The notes under the pieces were generated by a model. That model made no database searches and was not told the DNA's origin. It worked only from the letters and a program-made list of their open reading frames with translations. Positions 47,048 through 57,354 of a DNA stretch of 64,000 bases are shown piece by piece. Both the position numbers and the translations under genes were made by a program. The stretch is taken from contig NZ_CP022352.1 in NCBI RefSeq assembly GCF_002216685.1, positions 1,042,396 to 1,106,395 of the forward strand, read 5' to 3'. Each line of letters opens with the position of its first letter. Positions within the stretch are counted from its first letter, which is position 1. This DNA is from Vibrio tarriae (GTDB lineage Bacteria; Pseudomonadota; Gammaproteobacteria; Enterobacterales; Vibrionaceae).

Positions 47048-48616
47048 ATGGCTCGAATTGCCTTTACGGCTCCCCATCACAAAGCAAGTGAAACAGGTTT
47101 AGATATCCTTTGCCAAGGAGGAACGGCTTGTGAGGCTATGGTCGCAGCAGCGGCGATGATCGCAGTACAATACCCACACATGAATAGTATTGGAGGGGAT
47201 GGCTTTTGGCTTATTGCCGCTAAAGATAAGCCTCCTGTAGCTATCGATGCGTGTGGGGCTTCTGCGCAGAGTGTTGCTCTGACGGATTATGACCCAACCC
47301 AAGGGTTACCAGAGCAAGGTGGTGCCGCAGCACTGACGATGGCGGGAACCATTTCGGGCTGGCAAACGGCGTTGCAGCTCTTTTCATCAGGGATTTCTCT
47401 CTCAACCCTGCTTAATCCTGCAATTCAAGCGGCAGAGCAGGGAATTCTTACCACTTCGAGTCTGGCCGCGGCAAGTCAGAAAACGTGGAACCGATTGGCT
47501 AAGTTAGAGCATTTTGCGCAGGTCTATTTGAACCCTTCCCTAGGAAAGCTCAATTCCGGTGACGTTGTCACTCAAGCGGCGCTAGCTAATACTTTAACTC
47601 ATTTATCCCAGTTTGGGCTTGATGCCTTTTACCAAGGCGAGTTAGCTCAACAAATGGCTAAAGAGTTGGAAGAGGCGGGAAGCCCCCTACGTTTAGCTGA
47701 CTTTATCCAGCATCAAGCTAGCATAGTTACCCCGCTCACTCATAATACGTCCCACGGTCAGTTCTATAATCTGGGGGCTCCGACTCAAGGATTAGCCTCG
47801 TTATTGATTCTGGGAATTTATGATCGACTGGTGCATCAAGCGAGATCGCAAGCCGATCATGTCCATCTGCTCATTGAAGCAACCAAAATTGCGTTTGATA
47901 TCCGTAATCGAGCGATTACTGATGAAAAATATATTCCGATCGCGCTGCAAGATTACCTCATTGCCGATCGAGTCGATAAACTTGCAGAGAAGGTAAATCT
48001 CTCTCAAGCTGCAGCTTGGCCGCAAAAAACGCAACTTGGAGATACTGTCTGGATGGGCGCAGTAGATCGATATGGCACTATGGTAAGTTTTATTCAAAGT
48101 ATTTACTGGGAGTTTGGTAGCGGTGTCGTTCTACCTTCTAGTGGAGTGCTCTGGAACATCCGTAGTCAAAGTTTTTCTTTGGATCCCGAACACATCAATT
48201 GTCTGGCCCCCCGTAAAAAGCCTTTTCATACCTTGAATCCTGCTTATGCCGAGCTTAAAGATGGCCGAAGAATGGTTTATGGAACGATGGGAGGAGATGG
48301 CCAACCACAAACTCAAGCGTGTTTGATCAGTCGTTACCTATATCAAGGCGATTCACTGGAGCAGTCGATCGCAAAACCACGTTGGTTATTGGGGAGAACG
48401 TGGGGAGATAGCACCACAAAGTTGCAAATGGAGTCGTCTTTGATTGGGCAACTTGGTACTGAGTTATCTGCACGTGGCCATCAACTCAATTCGGTTCCCG
48501 ATGGCGTTGAGCTGATGGGACATGCAGGGGCGATTATTGTTGGCACTGATGCAAGCCTGGAAGTCGCAAGCGATCCTCGCAGTGATGGCGAAGCATTGCA
48601 ACTGTGGCTGGAATAA
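47048..48616 (+). CDS. Gamma-glutamyltransferase family protein, oxamate amidohydrolase (HpxW) like
   Basis: 522 residues, Ntn-hydrolase fold. It has no signal peptide, so unlike periplasmic GGT it is probably cytoplasmic. The conserved start of the small subunit is GDTVWMGAVD, where the Thr becomes the nucleophile after self-cleavage (near residue 330). The GDTVWxG form rather than the TTHxS form of true GGT places it nearer to HpxW and YwrD. Other blocks are NSIGGDGFW and GTMGGDGQPQTQ. The real substrate is not known. GAGGT precedes the start. Confidence 0.8.
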   Translation: MARIAFTAPHHKASETGLDILCQGGTACEAMVAAAAMIAVQYPHMNSIGGDGFWLIAAKDKPPVAIDACGASAQSVALTDYDPTQGLPEQGGAAALTMAGTISGWQTALQLFSSGISLSTLLNPAIQAAEQGILTTSSLAAASQKTWNRLAKLEHFAQVYLNPSLGKLNSGDVVTQAALANTLTHLSQFGLDAFYQGELAQQMAKELEEAGSPLRLADFIQHQASIVTPLTHNTSHGQFYNLGAPTQGLASLLILGIYDRLVHQARSQADHVHLLIEATKIAFDIRNRAITDEKYIPIALQDYLIADRVDKLAEKVNLSQAAAWPQKTQLGDTVWMGAVDRYGTMVSFIQSIYWEFGSGVVLPSSGVLWNIRSQSFSLDPEHINCLAPRKKPFHTLNPAYAELKDGRRMVYGTMGGDGQPQTQACLISRYLYQGDSLEQSIAKPRWLLGRTWGDSTTKLQMESSLIGQLGTELSARGHQLNSVPDGVELMGHAGAIIVGTDASLEVASDPRSDGEALQLWLE

Positions 48617-48693
48617 TTCCTTTAAACAGTACATTATATCGGTTAAGTCGATTATTATTTACAGCCCGACAGTAACATGAGAACCAAGATTTG

Positions 48694-49674
48694 ATGAAGT
48701 TACCATTACGCCTAAGCTGCGGATGTTTGCTTATGATGTCGTTTTCTGCAACGGCAAAAAGCTATGATTTTATTCAAGAACATCTTGAGCAAGCTTTTTC
48801 ATCAAGTGTGGTTTTGTCGGATAGTGATGTTTTTACTGCGGGGTTCAACAATTTTGACCCTAACGAGTGGTTTAACACCGACAATGACAACTTGGGTACG
48901 ACAGAATCAATTGAAAACCGCAAGAAATATCAATCAAGTACATTGCCATTCTCGATTTCTTTAAGTGATGAAGAAGAGTATCACCAGCACCAGCTTTTAT
49001 TACGCCTTTCCGCTTCTGTGATAGATGATGAATTGCGTATTGCTAATATACCCGGAGAAACGGAGCGCTATCGTCAATCGGTGTTAGGTGGGGCGATGTT
49101 TTATCGTTATCAATATCGATTGACCGATCACTGGACTCTGACACCGGGCATCGGAACTCATCTGCTCTATTACCGTAACACTCTGACCGATAACAACCCT
49201 ATATATAAGCAAATCCTATCTCCGTGGGATGGGTTACTGGTTAACACTTATGCTTGGGCAAGCTTAGTTGAGGCGAATCTTAAAATTCAGTACGAAGAAG
49301 AAAAAAGCTGGGGTCATTGGAAAGCTTCATCGGCATGGCACTATTTTGGTGGCTACGGTTGGGGCAAAGCCAATAATGGTGAAGTTGGTAATCCAGAAGG
49401 ATGGTATATCGCCAATACATTAACGGGGGTTTATGACTTCACTCAGCTTGGCCGTTCCGTTCAATCAATTTATGGCAGTATTAAGCGAGTTGATGTGGGT
49501 AGTACACCACAAGAGCCGTTAGGGACATCCAATTATTATGAGGCGAGTTTTGGTTGGTTAATGACACCGCCTTTTGAGATGGAACTCGTTGACAATATTG
49601 GCTTAGGACTGACGTTTAACTATGGTAGTGCATTCAAGGGCGGGAGCATTGTGCTGTTTTTCAACCAAGATTAA
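48694..49674 (+). CDS. Solitary autotransporter-like outer-membrane barrel protein
   Basis: 326 residues from ATG 48694. A signal peptide ends at about ATAKS. The rest alternates polar and hydrophobic residues with many aromatic ends, and closes with a strand ending in LFFNQD. I believe it belongs to Omp_AT, a Vibrio family of lone autotransporter beta-barrels without a passenger domain. The role is unknown. Its stop overlaps the stop of the convergent GGDEF gene by four bases. Confidence 0.7.
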   Translation: MKLPLRLSCGCLLMMSFSATAKSYDFIQEHLEQAFSSSVVLSDSDVFTAGFNNFDPNEWFNTDNDNLGTTESIENRKKYQSSTLPFSISLSDEEEYHQHQLLLRLSASVIDDELRIANIPGETERYRQSVLGGAMFYRYQYRLTDHWTLTPGIGTHLLYYRNTLTDNNPIYKQILSPWDGLLVNTYAWASLVEANLKIQYEEEKSWGHWKASSAWHYFGGYGWGKANNGEVGNPEGWYIANTLTGVYDFTQLGRSVQSIYGSIKRVDVGSTPQEPLGTSNYYEASFGWLMTPPFEMELVDNIGLGLTFNYGSAFKGGSIVLFFNQD

Positions 49675-50909
49675 CTAGCGACTTTGACACAATTGCGCCC
49701 AGCTTGCTTCGCTTTATAAAGTGCCCCATCCGCTGCTTTGAGTGCCTCAATGGGATGACGGTACAGCTCAGAATCACACACGCCAATGCTGATGGTAATG
49801 GTGACAATGTCATTATTACTTTTTCGGCTGCGTTTTTTCGCACCTTCAGCATGACTTTTCGGGCGCTGATTGGTGTCACGAATCACCAACTCGTAGGACT
49901 CAATATCCTGCCGTAAGGCTTCGATGAAAGGCAAAACGTCCTTTGCCAATTTTCCTTTGTAAATAATCGAAAACTCCTCACCACCATAGCGGTAAACCCG
50001 TGCTTTACCGTTGATTTCACGTAATCGAGAGGCAACCAGTTTTAATACATCGTCCCCCGTATCATGCCCGTAAGTATCGTTAAACTTCTTGAAATGGTCG
50101 ACATCGAGCATAGCGAGGGTAAATTTTCGACCTATATGTTTTAAATCCTGATCAAGCGCTTGCCGACCAGGAATTTGGGTGAGTGGGTCGTTAAATGCCA
50201 TCTCATAGCCCGCGGAAATGAGGTAAACCAGAATAAGCAGCCCAGATAAGGTAAACATGATGGTGGAAATATAAGGCACATGAAACAGCACAAACGCATT
50301 CATGCTCAACACAATCGAACTATAAACCACAACGTCAAGAATTTGATTGCGCGTTAATACCGAGATAGCAGCAATACCTGCGAGTGCGACAAGATAGGCA
50401 ACAACCACCAAGGGTAATCGAGAAATTTGCGGAACAACGAAAAATATTCCCTCGGTCATGCTGGAATGGTCTGTTTCACCTATGTGTAGCTGAGTCAGCC
50501 AAGCCCAAAAGATGAACAACAACAAAATAGCCAAGTAACTGAGGAAGGATTTACTGAATAATCCAGCATTCTTGTAGGCGTAAGGTAAAAAACAGGCCAC
50601 AGGCAAAAGCAGGCTCAGCATAATGAGTTCAAGCATGGTGGAATTGACGGTTAAAGGCGTTTGAAGTCGAATTTGGATCAACCAGTAAGCCAGTAACATC
50701 GTCATCGCTACCATGGCGATTCTGCTTTGTTTAAAAATGTGAGCAACGGTTAGCGCAATCAAAAATAGAATGTAGGGGAGGTTGACCGCCATGCCTAAGT
50801 TAGACTTTATCACCAGTACCACATTGCTCAGGCCTAGCCATATGGCGATCAGCAGCAATAGAGGAAAACCGAAACGGAACCAAGGTGAAGTAACAAAGCT
50901 AGAAGACAT
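49671..50909 (-). CDS. Membrane-bound diguanylate cyclase
   Basis: 412 residues. The first 230 contain about seven membrane helices with no recognised sensor domain, and the last 160 form a GGDEF domain with RYGGEEF. The substrate-binding DPLTQIPGR and DVDHFKKFND are intact, so it should make c-di-GMP. The GGDEF domain carries a basic insert near RPKSHAEGAKKRSRK. It lacks a clear RxxD inhibitory site. The C-terminal end overlaps the convergent barrel gene. Confidence 0.9.
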   Translation of the reverse strand: MSSSFVTSPWFRFGFPLLLLIAIWLGLSNVVLVIKSNLGMAVNLPYILFLIALTVAHIFKQSRIAMVAMTMLLAYWLIQIRLQTPLTVNSTMLELIMLSLLLPVACFLPYAYKNAGLFSKSFLSYLAILLLFIFWAWLTQLHIGETDHSSMTEGIFFVVPQISRLPLVVVAYLVALAGIAAISVLTRNQILDVVVYSSIVLSMNAFVLFHVPYISTIMFTLSGLLILVYLISAGYEMAFNDPLTQIPGRQALDQDLKHIGRKFTLAMLDVDHFKKFNDTYGHDTGDDVLKLVASRLREINGKARVYRYGGEEFSIIYKGKLAKDVLPFIEALRQDIESYELVIRDTNQRPKSHAEGAKKRSRKSNNDIVTITISIGVCDSELYRHPIEALKAADGALYKAKQAGRNCVKVAS

Positions 50910-51239
50910 GAATTCCTGAGGTGCTACATTGAATTAATGATAATTCTACAATTAAAAATTGTAACCAAGGATACTTTGATTTCGTGAATTTCCAAGCTTT
51001 TTACTCGAGTTCAGTGATGAAAACTATGCTTATTGCGTAAGTATATTGTGACAAGTATAGGCTTGATTAAAGATAAAGTTTGGTAGATTCGGCTACAGTG
51101 ATCTCATGGCGTCGTGCAGAATCTACAATCTATACACAAGCTACTTGCCGTTGCAGCTTGCCGACACTGGTGCAACTTCAAGTAATAAGGTCACTATCGA
51201 TGAAAAGTGCTGTTTTGACGGTTTAGCAGGAGAAACAAG
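50910..51239. other. Divergent promoter gap
   Basis: 330 bases between the cyclase and comFB-like genes. An imperfect inverted repeat (CTACTTG near 51140 and CAAGTAA near 51178) resembles worn ERIC ends, but the match is weak. The ribosome binding site AGGAG of the next gene is at its end. Confidence 0.4.
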
Positions 51240-51614
51240 ATGCAATTGAGCGAAGATGTTCATAATTATATGGAAACTCTGGTTGGCCAAGTGCTTGGGC
51301 AACCTGAATACTCAGAGACTTACGACCAAGATCAGCTCGCTGATTTGGCCTGCTTGGCTTTGTGCCAATTACGACCTATCTATATTCGCCATGACATCGA
51401 TTTTCTTTCTGCATTGCCAGAGGCCAAACTGGTTATTCTTAAAGATCATGCTCTGATCGCTGTTCAAGCTGCTGAATCCATGATAGTTAATGATCGGCGT
51501 CGTAATCGAGACAGTGATGTGCCCGTGATTTTCACACATGCGCGTTTTGATGATGATGCCGAATTGGAGTGGTTTGAAACTCCGATCGTCAATCAAGTTC
51601 AGCACCATAAGTAA
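51240..51614 (+). CDS. ComFB-family protein
   Basis: 124 residues. The opening EDVHNYMETLV and the central CLALCQLRPIYIRHDIDF match the ComFB family, first named from the Bacillus competence operon. Related ComFB-domain proteins in cyanobacteria have been reported to bind c-di-GMP. Here it lies beside a diguanylate cyclase gene, which makes a role as c-di-GMP receptor attractive but unproven. The next gene starts nine bases later. Confidence 0.8.
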   Translation: MQLSEDVHNYMETLVGQVLGQPEYSETYDQDQLADLACLALCQLRPIYIRHDIDFLSALPEAKLVILKDHALIAVQAAESMIVNDRRRNRDSDVPVIFTHARFDDDAELEWFETPIVNQVQHHK

Positions 51615-51623
51615 GGAATCAAA

Positions 51624-51902
51624 GTGGGATTATTTTCGCGCCTTTTTGGTAAGTCAAAGCAGCAAGAGCAGGTTCAGGTAGAACCCATCGAATATAAAGG
51701 TTTTATGATCTATCAAGAGCCCATTTCTGAAAACGGACAGTTTCGGGTTGCGGGTCGAATCACACAAGAAATCAATGGTGAGTTGAAAACCCATCGTTTT
51801 ATTCGCTCTGATTTGGTTTCTAATAAAGCGGATGCGGAAGAGTTGATGCTCAAGAAAGCGCAGCTATTTATCGACCAAATGTCCGGCCAAATCTTTTCCT
51901 AA
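51624..51902 (+). CDS. HlyU-domain family small protein
   Basis: 92 residues. An amphipathic MGLFSRLFGK opening is followed by EYKGFMIYQEP, GQFRVAGRI and THRFIRSDL. This is the pattern of the Pfam family called transcriptional activator HlyU, common in alphaproteobacteria. It is not related to the ArsR-type HlyU of V. cholerae haemolysin control. The start is GTG after AAGGA. It forms a two-gene unit with the ComFB gene. Confidence 0.7.
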   Translation: MGLFSRLFGKSKQQEQVQVEPIEYKGFMIYQEPISENGQFRVAGRITQEINGELKTHRFIRSDLVSNKADAEELMLKKAQLFIDQMSGQIFS

Positions 51903-51988
51903 CACACCCAGATATTGATAAATATCATGAATATCACTTATGCCAGAGGCTATGCTTAGGCTCTTTTCAATACTGGCATAATCTAACT

Positions 51989-52164
51989 ATCTGTTTTTAT
52001 AAAAGATAATTACAACTGGTTTGACCTCTGCTTTGTGTGAAATCCGTTGTAATTATCTAACAGACTTCACACAATCAGTCTCAACTTGACATTAAAAGTA
52101 ACCAAGCTTCGTAATTGAATTACAAACAGCTTGCAGTTCATGTCATCGTCCGATAAAAACAGAT
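51989..52164. repeat. Nested inverted repeats upstream of pntA
   Basis: An outer pair, ATCTGTTTTTAT (51989-52000) and ATAAAAACAGAT (52153-52164), encloses an inner pair, AGATAATTACAAC (52004-52016) and GTTGTAATTATCT (52046-52058). Both are perfect. They fill the 292-base gap between the HlyU-domain gene and pntA. Confidence 0.8.
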
Positions 52165-52194
52165 AATCATTGTGCCAATAGTCAAGGAACCGCT

Positions 52195-53733
52195 ATGCAA
52201 ATTGGTGTACCAAGAGAACAACTCACTGGTGAAACACGAGTCGCTGCTTCTCCCTCATCGGTAGAACAGCTTATTAAATTAGGATTTGAGGTTTGTATCG
52301 AATCAAAAGCCGGAGCGCTTGCCAGTTTCGATGATGCCGCTTATACCGCAGCCGGCGCTACGATCGGCTCACATGAAGAGATTTGGGCTTGCTCACTTAT
52401 CCTCAAAGTCAATGCTCCTTCAGATGACGAAATTGCTCTTCTTAAGGAAGGCGCGACACTCGTAAGTTTTATTTGGCCAGCCCAAAATCCTGCTTTGATG
52501 GAAAAACTCTCAAGTAAAAACATCAACGTGCTGGCGATGGATGCAGTGCCTCGTATCTCTCGTGCGCAAGCATTGGATGCACTCTCGTCGATGGCGAACA
52601 TTGCGGGTTACCGTGCAGTAGTAGAAGCCGCTCATGAGTTTGGTCGTTTCTTTACTGGTCAAATTACTGCAGCAGGTAAAGTACCGCCCGCGAAAGTCTT
52701 TGTTGCTGGTGCTGGCGTTGCTGGCTTAGCGGCAATCGGTGCTGCGGGTAGTTTAGGCGCTATCATCCGCGCGTTTGACGTTCGTCCCGAAGTAAAAGAG
52801 CAAGTGCAGTCTATGGGGGCTGAGTTTTTGGAAGTTAACTTCCAAGAGACTGCAGGCTCAGGCGATGGTTATGCTAAAGAGATGTCGGATGAATTCAACC
52901 GTAAAGCGGCTGAACTTTACGCCGCTCAAGCGAAAGATGTCGATATCATTATTACTACCGCGCTGATTCCAGGAAAACCTGCACCAAAGCTGATTACCAA
53001 AGAGATGGTAGATAGCATGAAAGCGGGAAGTGTGATTGTCGATCTGGCGGCAGCCAATGGCGGTAACTGTGAATACACAGTCAAAGATCAGGTTATTACC
53101 ACAGACAATGGCGTTAAAGTGATCGGTTATACCGATATGGTAGGGCGTCTGCCGACCCAATCATCGCAACTGTATGCAACAAATCTAGTTAACTTGCTTA
53201 AACTACTCTGCAAAGAAAAAGATGGCAATATCGACATCAACTTCGAAGATGTTGTGCTGCGTGGCGTCACCGTAGTTAAAGCCGGCGAGATTACTTGGCC
53301 AGCGCCGCCCATTCAGGTATCCGCACAGCCTCAGCAAAAAGCCAAAGTACAACCGACCAAAGCGCAGAAGAAAGAGCCAGAACCGACTTCTCCTGTTAAA
53401 AAACTGGTTGGTTTAGCCGTGGGTGTCGGTCTGTTTGCGTGGGTAGCTTCTGTCGCACCTGCCGCATTCTTAGGACACTTTACTGTGTTTGTACTGGCCT
53501 GCGTCGTGGGTTACTACGTGGTATGGAATGTAACTCATGCTCTTCACACACCTTTAATGTCAGTGACTAACGCGATTTCTGGCATCATTGTAGTAGGGGC
53601 ATTATTACAAATTGGTCAAGGCAGCGGTATTGTGACTTTCTTGGCTTTCATCGCTGTCTTAATTGCAAGCATCAACATCTTTGGTGGCTTTACCGTTACC
53701 AAACGTATGCTTGAAATGTTCCGTAAAAACTAA
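52195..53733 (+). CDS. pntA: NAD(P) transhydrogenase subunit alpha
   Basis: Alpha subunit of the proton-pumping transhydrogenase, which moves hydride between NADH and NADP+ using the proton gradient. The 512 residues comprise an NAD-binding domain I, with [20 protein letters not shown] near 168-187, a linker of charged residues near 380-400, and four membrane helices at the C terminus. This matches E. coli PntA (510). pntB starts 11 bases later after AAAGGAG. Confidence 0.96.
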   Translation: MQIGVPREQLTGETRVAASPSSVEQLIKLGFEVCIESKAGALASFDDAAYTAAGATIGSHEEIWACSLILKVNAPSDDEIALLKEGATLVSFIWPAQNPALMEKLSSKNINVLAMDAVPRISRAQALDALSSMANIAGYRAVVEAAHEFGRFFTGQITAAGKVPPAKVFVAGAGVAGLAAIGAAGSLGAIIRAFDVRPEVKEQVQSMGAEFLEVNFQETAGSGDGYAKEMSDEFNRKAAELYAAQAKDVDIIITTALIPGKPAPKLITKEMVDSMKAGSVIVDLAAANGGNCEYTVKDQVITTDNGVKVIGYTDMVGRLPTQSSQLYATNLVNLLKLLCKEKDGNIDINFEDVVLRGVTVVKAGEITWPAPPIQVSAQPQQKAKVQPTKAQKKEPEPTSPVKKLVGLAVGVGLFAWVASVAPAAFLGHFTVFVLACVVGYYVVWNVTHALHTPLMSVTNAISGIIVVGALLQIGQGSGIVTFLAFIAVLIASINIFGGFTVTKRMLEMFRKN

Positions 53734-53744
53734 AGGAGTACGCA

Positions 53745-55121
53745 ATGTCTGCAGGATTGGTACAAGCAGCGTACATTGTTGCTGCTGTGTTTTTCATCAT
53801 GAGTTTGGCGGGTTTATCAAAACAAGAGTCAGCTCGTATGGGTAACTACTATGGTATTGCTGGTATGGCAATGGCCTTACTGGCAACCATTTTTAGCCCA
53901 AATGCTGAAGGTCTCGCATGGGTTTTATTGGCTATGGTGATCGGTGGCGGTATTGGTATCCATTACGCAAAGAAAGTGGAAATGACGGAAATGCCAGAGC
54001 TGGTTGCAATACTGCACAGCTTTGTGGGTATGGCCGCGGTACTGGTAGGTTTTAACAGCTACATTGATGCCCCTGAGGCCGCTACCCACGCGGAACATGT
54101 GATCCACTTGGTTGAAGTATTTCTCGGTATTTTTATCGGTGCCGTGACCTTTACTGGTTCTATTGTTGCGTTTGGTAAACTGCGTGGCATCATCAAGTCC
54201 ACACCACTTAATCTTCCTCACAAACACAAACTCAATCTGGCGGCATTAGTCGTTTCAGGCTTATTGCTGATCCACTTTGTGAATGTCGATGGTAGTGTGT
54301 TTGCGCTGATTGTGATGACGTTAATCGCTTTTGCTTTTGGTTATCACTTGGTAGCTTCGATCGGTGGCGCAGATATGCCAGTGGTCGTGTCTATGCTTAA
54401 CTCCTATTCTGGTTGGGCAGCGGCAGCGGCGGGTTTCATGTTAGCCAATGATCTATTGATTGTGACTGGTGCGTTGGTTGGTTCATCGGGTGCAATTCTG
54501 TCTTACATCATGTGTAAGGCGATGAACCGCTCATTCATTAGTGTGATTGCTGGCGGTTTTGGCCAAGAAGTCGTGATCAGTAGCGATGAAGAGCAGGGCG
54601 AGCATCGTGAAACCAGCGCTGAAGAAGTGGCTGAAATGCTGAAAAACTCGAAGTCAGTCATCATCACACCGGGATACGGTATGGCTGTCGCGCAAGCGCA
54701 ATATCCCGTCTATGAAATTACTGAAAAACTTAGAGCTCAAGGTGTTACGGTACGATTTGGTATTCACCCAGTCGCTGGGCGTTTGCCAGGTCATATGAAC
54801 GTACTCCTCGCTGAAGCGAAAGTACCTTATGACATCGTATTGGAGATGGATGAAATCAACGATGATTTCTCTGATACCGATACTGTACTGGTTATTGGCG
54901 CTAACGATACCGTAAACCCTGCGGCACTTGAGGACCCCAATAGTCCAATTGCGGGGATGCCAGTGTTAGAGGTATGGAACGCGAAAAACGTTATCGTCTT
55001 TAAGCGTTCAATGAATACAGGCTACGCAGGCGTGCAGAACCCCTTATTCTTTAAAGAGAACACCATGATGTTGTTTGGTGATGCAAAAGAGAGTGTCGAC
55101 TCGATAGCCAAAGCTCTATAA
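53745..55121 (+). CDS. pntB: NAD(P) transhydrogenase subunit beta
   Basis: Beta subunit of the same membrane enzyme. The 458 residues hold about nine membrane helices to residue 265 and the NADP-binding domain III at the C terminus, with [13 protein letters not shown] and [12 protein letters not shown]. Length and motifs equal E. coli PntB (462). It is translated with pntA and followed by a terminator. Confidence 0.96.
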   Translation: MSAGLVQAAYIVAAVFFIMSLAGLSKQESARMGNYYGIAGMAMALLATIFSPNAEGLAWVLLAMVIGGGIGIHYAKKVEMTEMPELVAILHSFVGMAAVLVGFNSYIDAPEAATHAEHVIHLVEVFLGIFIGAVTFTGSIVAFGKLRGIIKSTPLNLPHKHKLNLAALVVSGLLLIHFVNVDGSVFALIVMTLIAFAFGYHLVASIGGADMPVVVSMLNSYSGWAAAAAGFMLANDLLIVTGALVGSSGAILSYIMCKAMNRSFISVIAGGFGQEVVISSDEEQGEHRETSAEEVAEMLKNSKSVIITPGYGMAVAQAQYPVYEITEKLRAQGVTVRFGIHPVAGRLPGHMNVLLAEAKVPYDIVLEMDEINDDFSDTDTVLVIGANDTVNPAALEDPNSPIAGMPVLEVWNAKNVIVFKRSMNTGYAGVQNPLFFKENTMMLFGDAKESVDSIAKAL

Positions 55122-55135
55122 AATCGACGCCGTTA

Positions 55136-55163
55136 AGGAGCCAGCATTATGCTGGCTTCTTTG
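55136..55163 (+). terminator. Terminator after pntAB
   Basis: AGCCAGCAT and ATGCTGGCT form a perfect stem followed by TCTTTGTTTT. Confidence 0.88.
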
Positions 55164-55221
55164 TTTTGTGGACTGTCATTATTGACATCAATATAACACT
55201 CGAATATCTCTTTACCGGATA

Positions 55222-56721
55222 ATGCGTTATAGTTTTTGCATGTTAGAAAAAACCAATATTCCCTTGATAAGAGCGCTTAATCTCACCTTGGTAAGCTTAT
55301 GTTTTGCCATGTTACCGAATCCAGTTCACGCCGATTCGCTTCCTGAGCGCATCGACTTGTTTGTTTCGCTCTTTGATTATAATTCTGCGACGACGTCTTA
55401 CGATATCCGATCGATTCAAACCGATTTCCCCACGCGCTTATTAACGCCAGATAGCATGTTGCCGCAAACGTCTGAATATCCGCTTAAAGATATTCAACTG
55501 CTTTATAAATTGGCGCAGAGTTGTACAGGTAAGTTGCCGTTAAGCCCATTGATCACTGAACCTCTGGTGTTTACTCGTTCACTCTGTAAAGGCTCCAGCT
55601 TGTCACCACGCTGGTTTGCCCGCAGTGGTTTGATTCATCCTGGCGGTGGAACTTACGCATTTCGCTATGCGGAAAAATACCCAGCCCAGTTTGCGAACTT
55701 GCTGCCTTACATGCACATCCAAGAGCGTCCCAATGCCGCAGAGGGAACCTTGCTGTACCACTTACAAAATATGGGTGAAGATGCGATCAATGCTTTGGTG
55801 TCTGGTGCATCCATGTTTGGCTCCGGTAGTGATTTATGGTTAAGAAAAGGGGATATCTACTACCTTTTTAATGAAGAAACGTGGTTAACCAATGCCAATA
55901 AAGCTGGGTTAAGCTATAGCTTGCTATCAGCAGATAACACCTGCTTTATTCAGCGTGGCAACATCTGTTGGGATGTGGAAGATCATTCAGATCTTTTACG
56001 AACTAGCATGATCATTCTTGTTATTGCCAATATCTTCCTTGTGCTTGGTTGGTCTGGGTATCGTTGGAATTCAAAACGACAAGAAATGCGCAGCCGGATG
56101 CTCATTTTGCAAATTCTCACCCATGAGCTGCGAACCCCAATCGCGAGCTTGTCACTCACCGTTGAAGGCTTTCGACGTGAGTTTGAGCATTTGCCCGAAT
56201 CTCTGTACGATGAGTTTCGTCGATTGTGTGAAGATTCCCGACGATTGCGCCAACTCGCCGAAGCGAGTAAAGACTATTTGCAGTCTGACAGTAAACCACT
56301 CGCGTCAGATTGGGTTCCTTCGGTGGAGGAGTGGCTACAATATAAAGTCGAAGAAGAATTTAGTGGTAATGTGACTCTGAAACTTAATCAAGATATCGCT
56401 GCCAAACTCAATGTTTATTGGCTAGGAACTTGTGTGGATAATTTATTGCGTAACGCTGTCAAATACGGCGTTGCACCTGTCACTCTCGAAGTGATAACAC
56501 AAACTAACTTAGTCACTTTCAAAGTGACCGACCAAGGCTCGTTGACTCACCGTGATTGGCGTCATTTACGCAAACCATTTGTGAGCAAAAGCGGTTTAGG
56601 CCTTGGATTGACCATTGTCGAATCAATGGTGGGACGAATGGGCGGAAAAATGTCACTCGAAGGCCCACCGACAACTTTTATTTTGGAGATACCTTGTGAA
56701 ACAGACACTGCTTCTCGTTGA
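55222..56721 (+). CDS. vxrA: Envelope-stress sensor histidine kinase
   Basis: 499 residues. A signal or first helix lies at about 15-37 and a periplasmic sensing domain at about 40-255. A second membrane helix sits near 262-280. The kinase core has LTHELRTPIASLSL (phospho-histidine), NLLRNAVKYG and GLGLGLTIVES. In V. cholerae this is VxrA (VCA0565, also called WigK), first gene of vxrABCDE, which controls cell-wall synthesis, type VI secretion and biofilm. The reading frame runs 26 bases into vxrB. Confidence 0.93.
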   Translation: MRYSFCMLEKTNIPLIRALNLTLVSLCFAMLPNPVHADSLPERIDLFVSLFDYNSATTSYDIRSIQTDFPTRLLTPDSMLPQTSEYPLKDIQLLYKLAQSCTGKLPLSPLITEPLVFTRSLCKGSSLSPRWFARSGLIHPGGGTYAFRYAEKYPAQFANLLPYMHIQERPNAAEGTLLYHLQNMGEDAINALVSGASMFGSGSDLWLRKGDIYYLFNEETWLTNANKAGLSYSLLSADNTCFIQRGNICWDVEDHSDLLRTSMIILVIANIFLVLGWSGYRWNSKRQEMRSRMLILQILTHELRTPIASLSLTVEGFRREFEHLPESLYDEFRRLCEDSRRLRQLAEASKDYLQSDSKPLASDWVPSVEEWLQYKVEEEFSGNVTLKLNQDIAAKLNVYWLGTCVDNLLRNAVKYGVAPVTLEVITQTNLVTFKVTDQGSLTHRDWRHLRKPFVSKSGLGLGLTIVESMVGRMGGKMSLEGPPTTFILEIPCETDTASR

Positions 56722-57352
56722 AGATGATAAAAACCTCGCTGACGGTCTACTCGTCAGTTTAGAGCAAGCCGGTTATGACTGTTTACATGCAGAAACGATC
56801 GCAGATGTGAAACAGCATTGGGACAAGGCGGATCTCGTTATCCTCGATCGCCAACTGCCTGATGGTGATTCTGTACAGCATCTAATGGATTGGAAAAAAA
56901 TTAAAGATATCCCAGTGATTCTTTTAACTGCATTGGTCACAGTAAAAGACAAAGTGACTGGCCTTGATGCAGGCGCAAACGACTATCTCACCAAACCTTT
57001 TGCAGAAGCTGAGCTGTTTGCACGTATCCGCGCACAGCTGCGCTCACCAGATAGTGGGCAAGATGACAGTAAAGTGGTGACGTCTAACTTAACAATTGAT
57101 AAAGCGACTCGTGAAGTTTTCTTCAATGGCGAATCGATCACCCTAACTCGAACCGAGTTTGATTTACTGCTCTTTTTAGCGAGTAATTTAGGCCGAGTAT
57201 TTACTCGCGATGAATTACTGGATCATGTATGGGGATATAACCATTTCCCGACGACGCGTACCGTAGATACTCACGTTTTGCAGCTGCGCCAAAAGTTGCC
57301 TGGGCTTGAAATTGAGACGCTACGCGGTGTTGGTTACAAAATGAAAGCGTGA
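56696..57352 (+). CDS. vxrB: OmpR-type response regulator
   Basis: 218 residues from GTG 56696, placed by GGAGAT upstream and by the standard KQTLLLVEDD opening; the longer open frame upstream lies inside vxrA. The receiver has its phospho-aspartate in VILDRQLPDG and the LTKPF lysine. The winged helix holds LTRTEFDLLLFL and TVDTHVLQLRQKL. It is the partner of VxrA and is known as a positive regulator of peptidoglycan, T6SS and biofilm genes. Confidence 0.95.
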   Translation: MKQTLLLVEDDKNLADGLLVSLEQAGYDCLHAETIADVKQHWDKADLVILDRQLPDGDSVQHLMDWKKIKDIPVILLTALVTVKDKVTGLDAGANDYLTKPFAEAELFARIRAQLRSPDSGQDDSKVVTSNLTIDKATREVFFNGESITLTRTEFDLLLFLASNLGRVFTRDELLDHVWGYNHFPTTRTVDTHVLQLRQKLPGLEIETLRGVGYKMKA

Positions 57353-57354
57353 TC

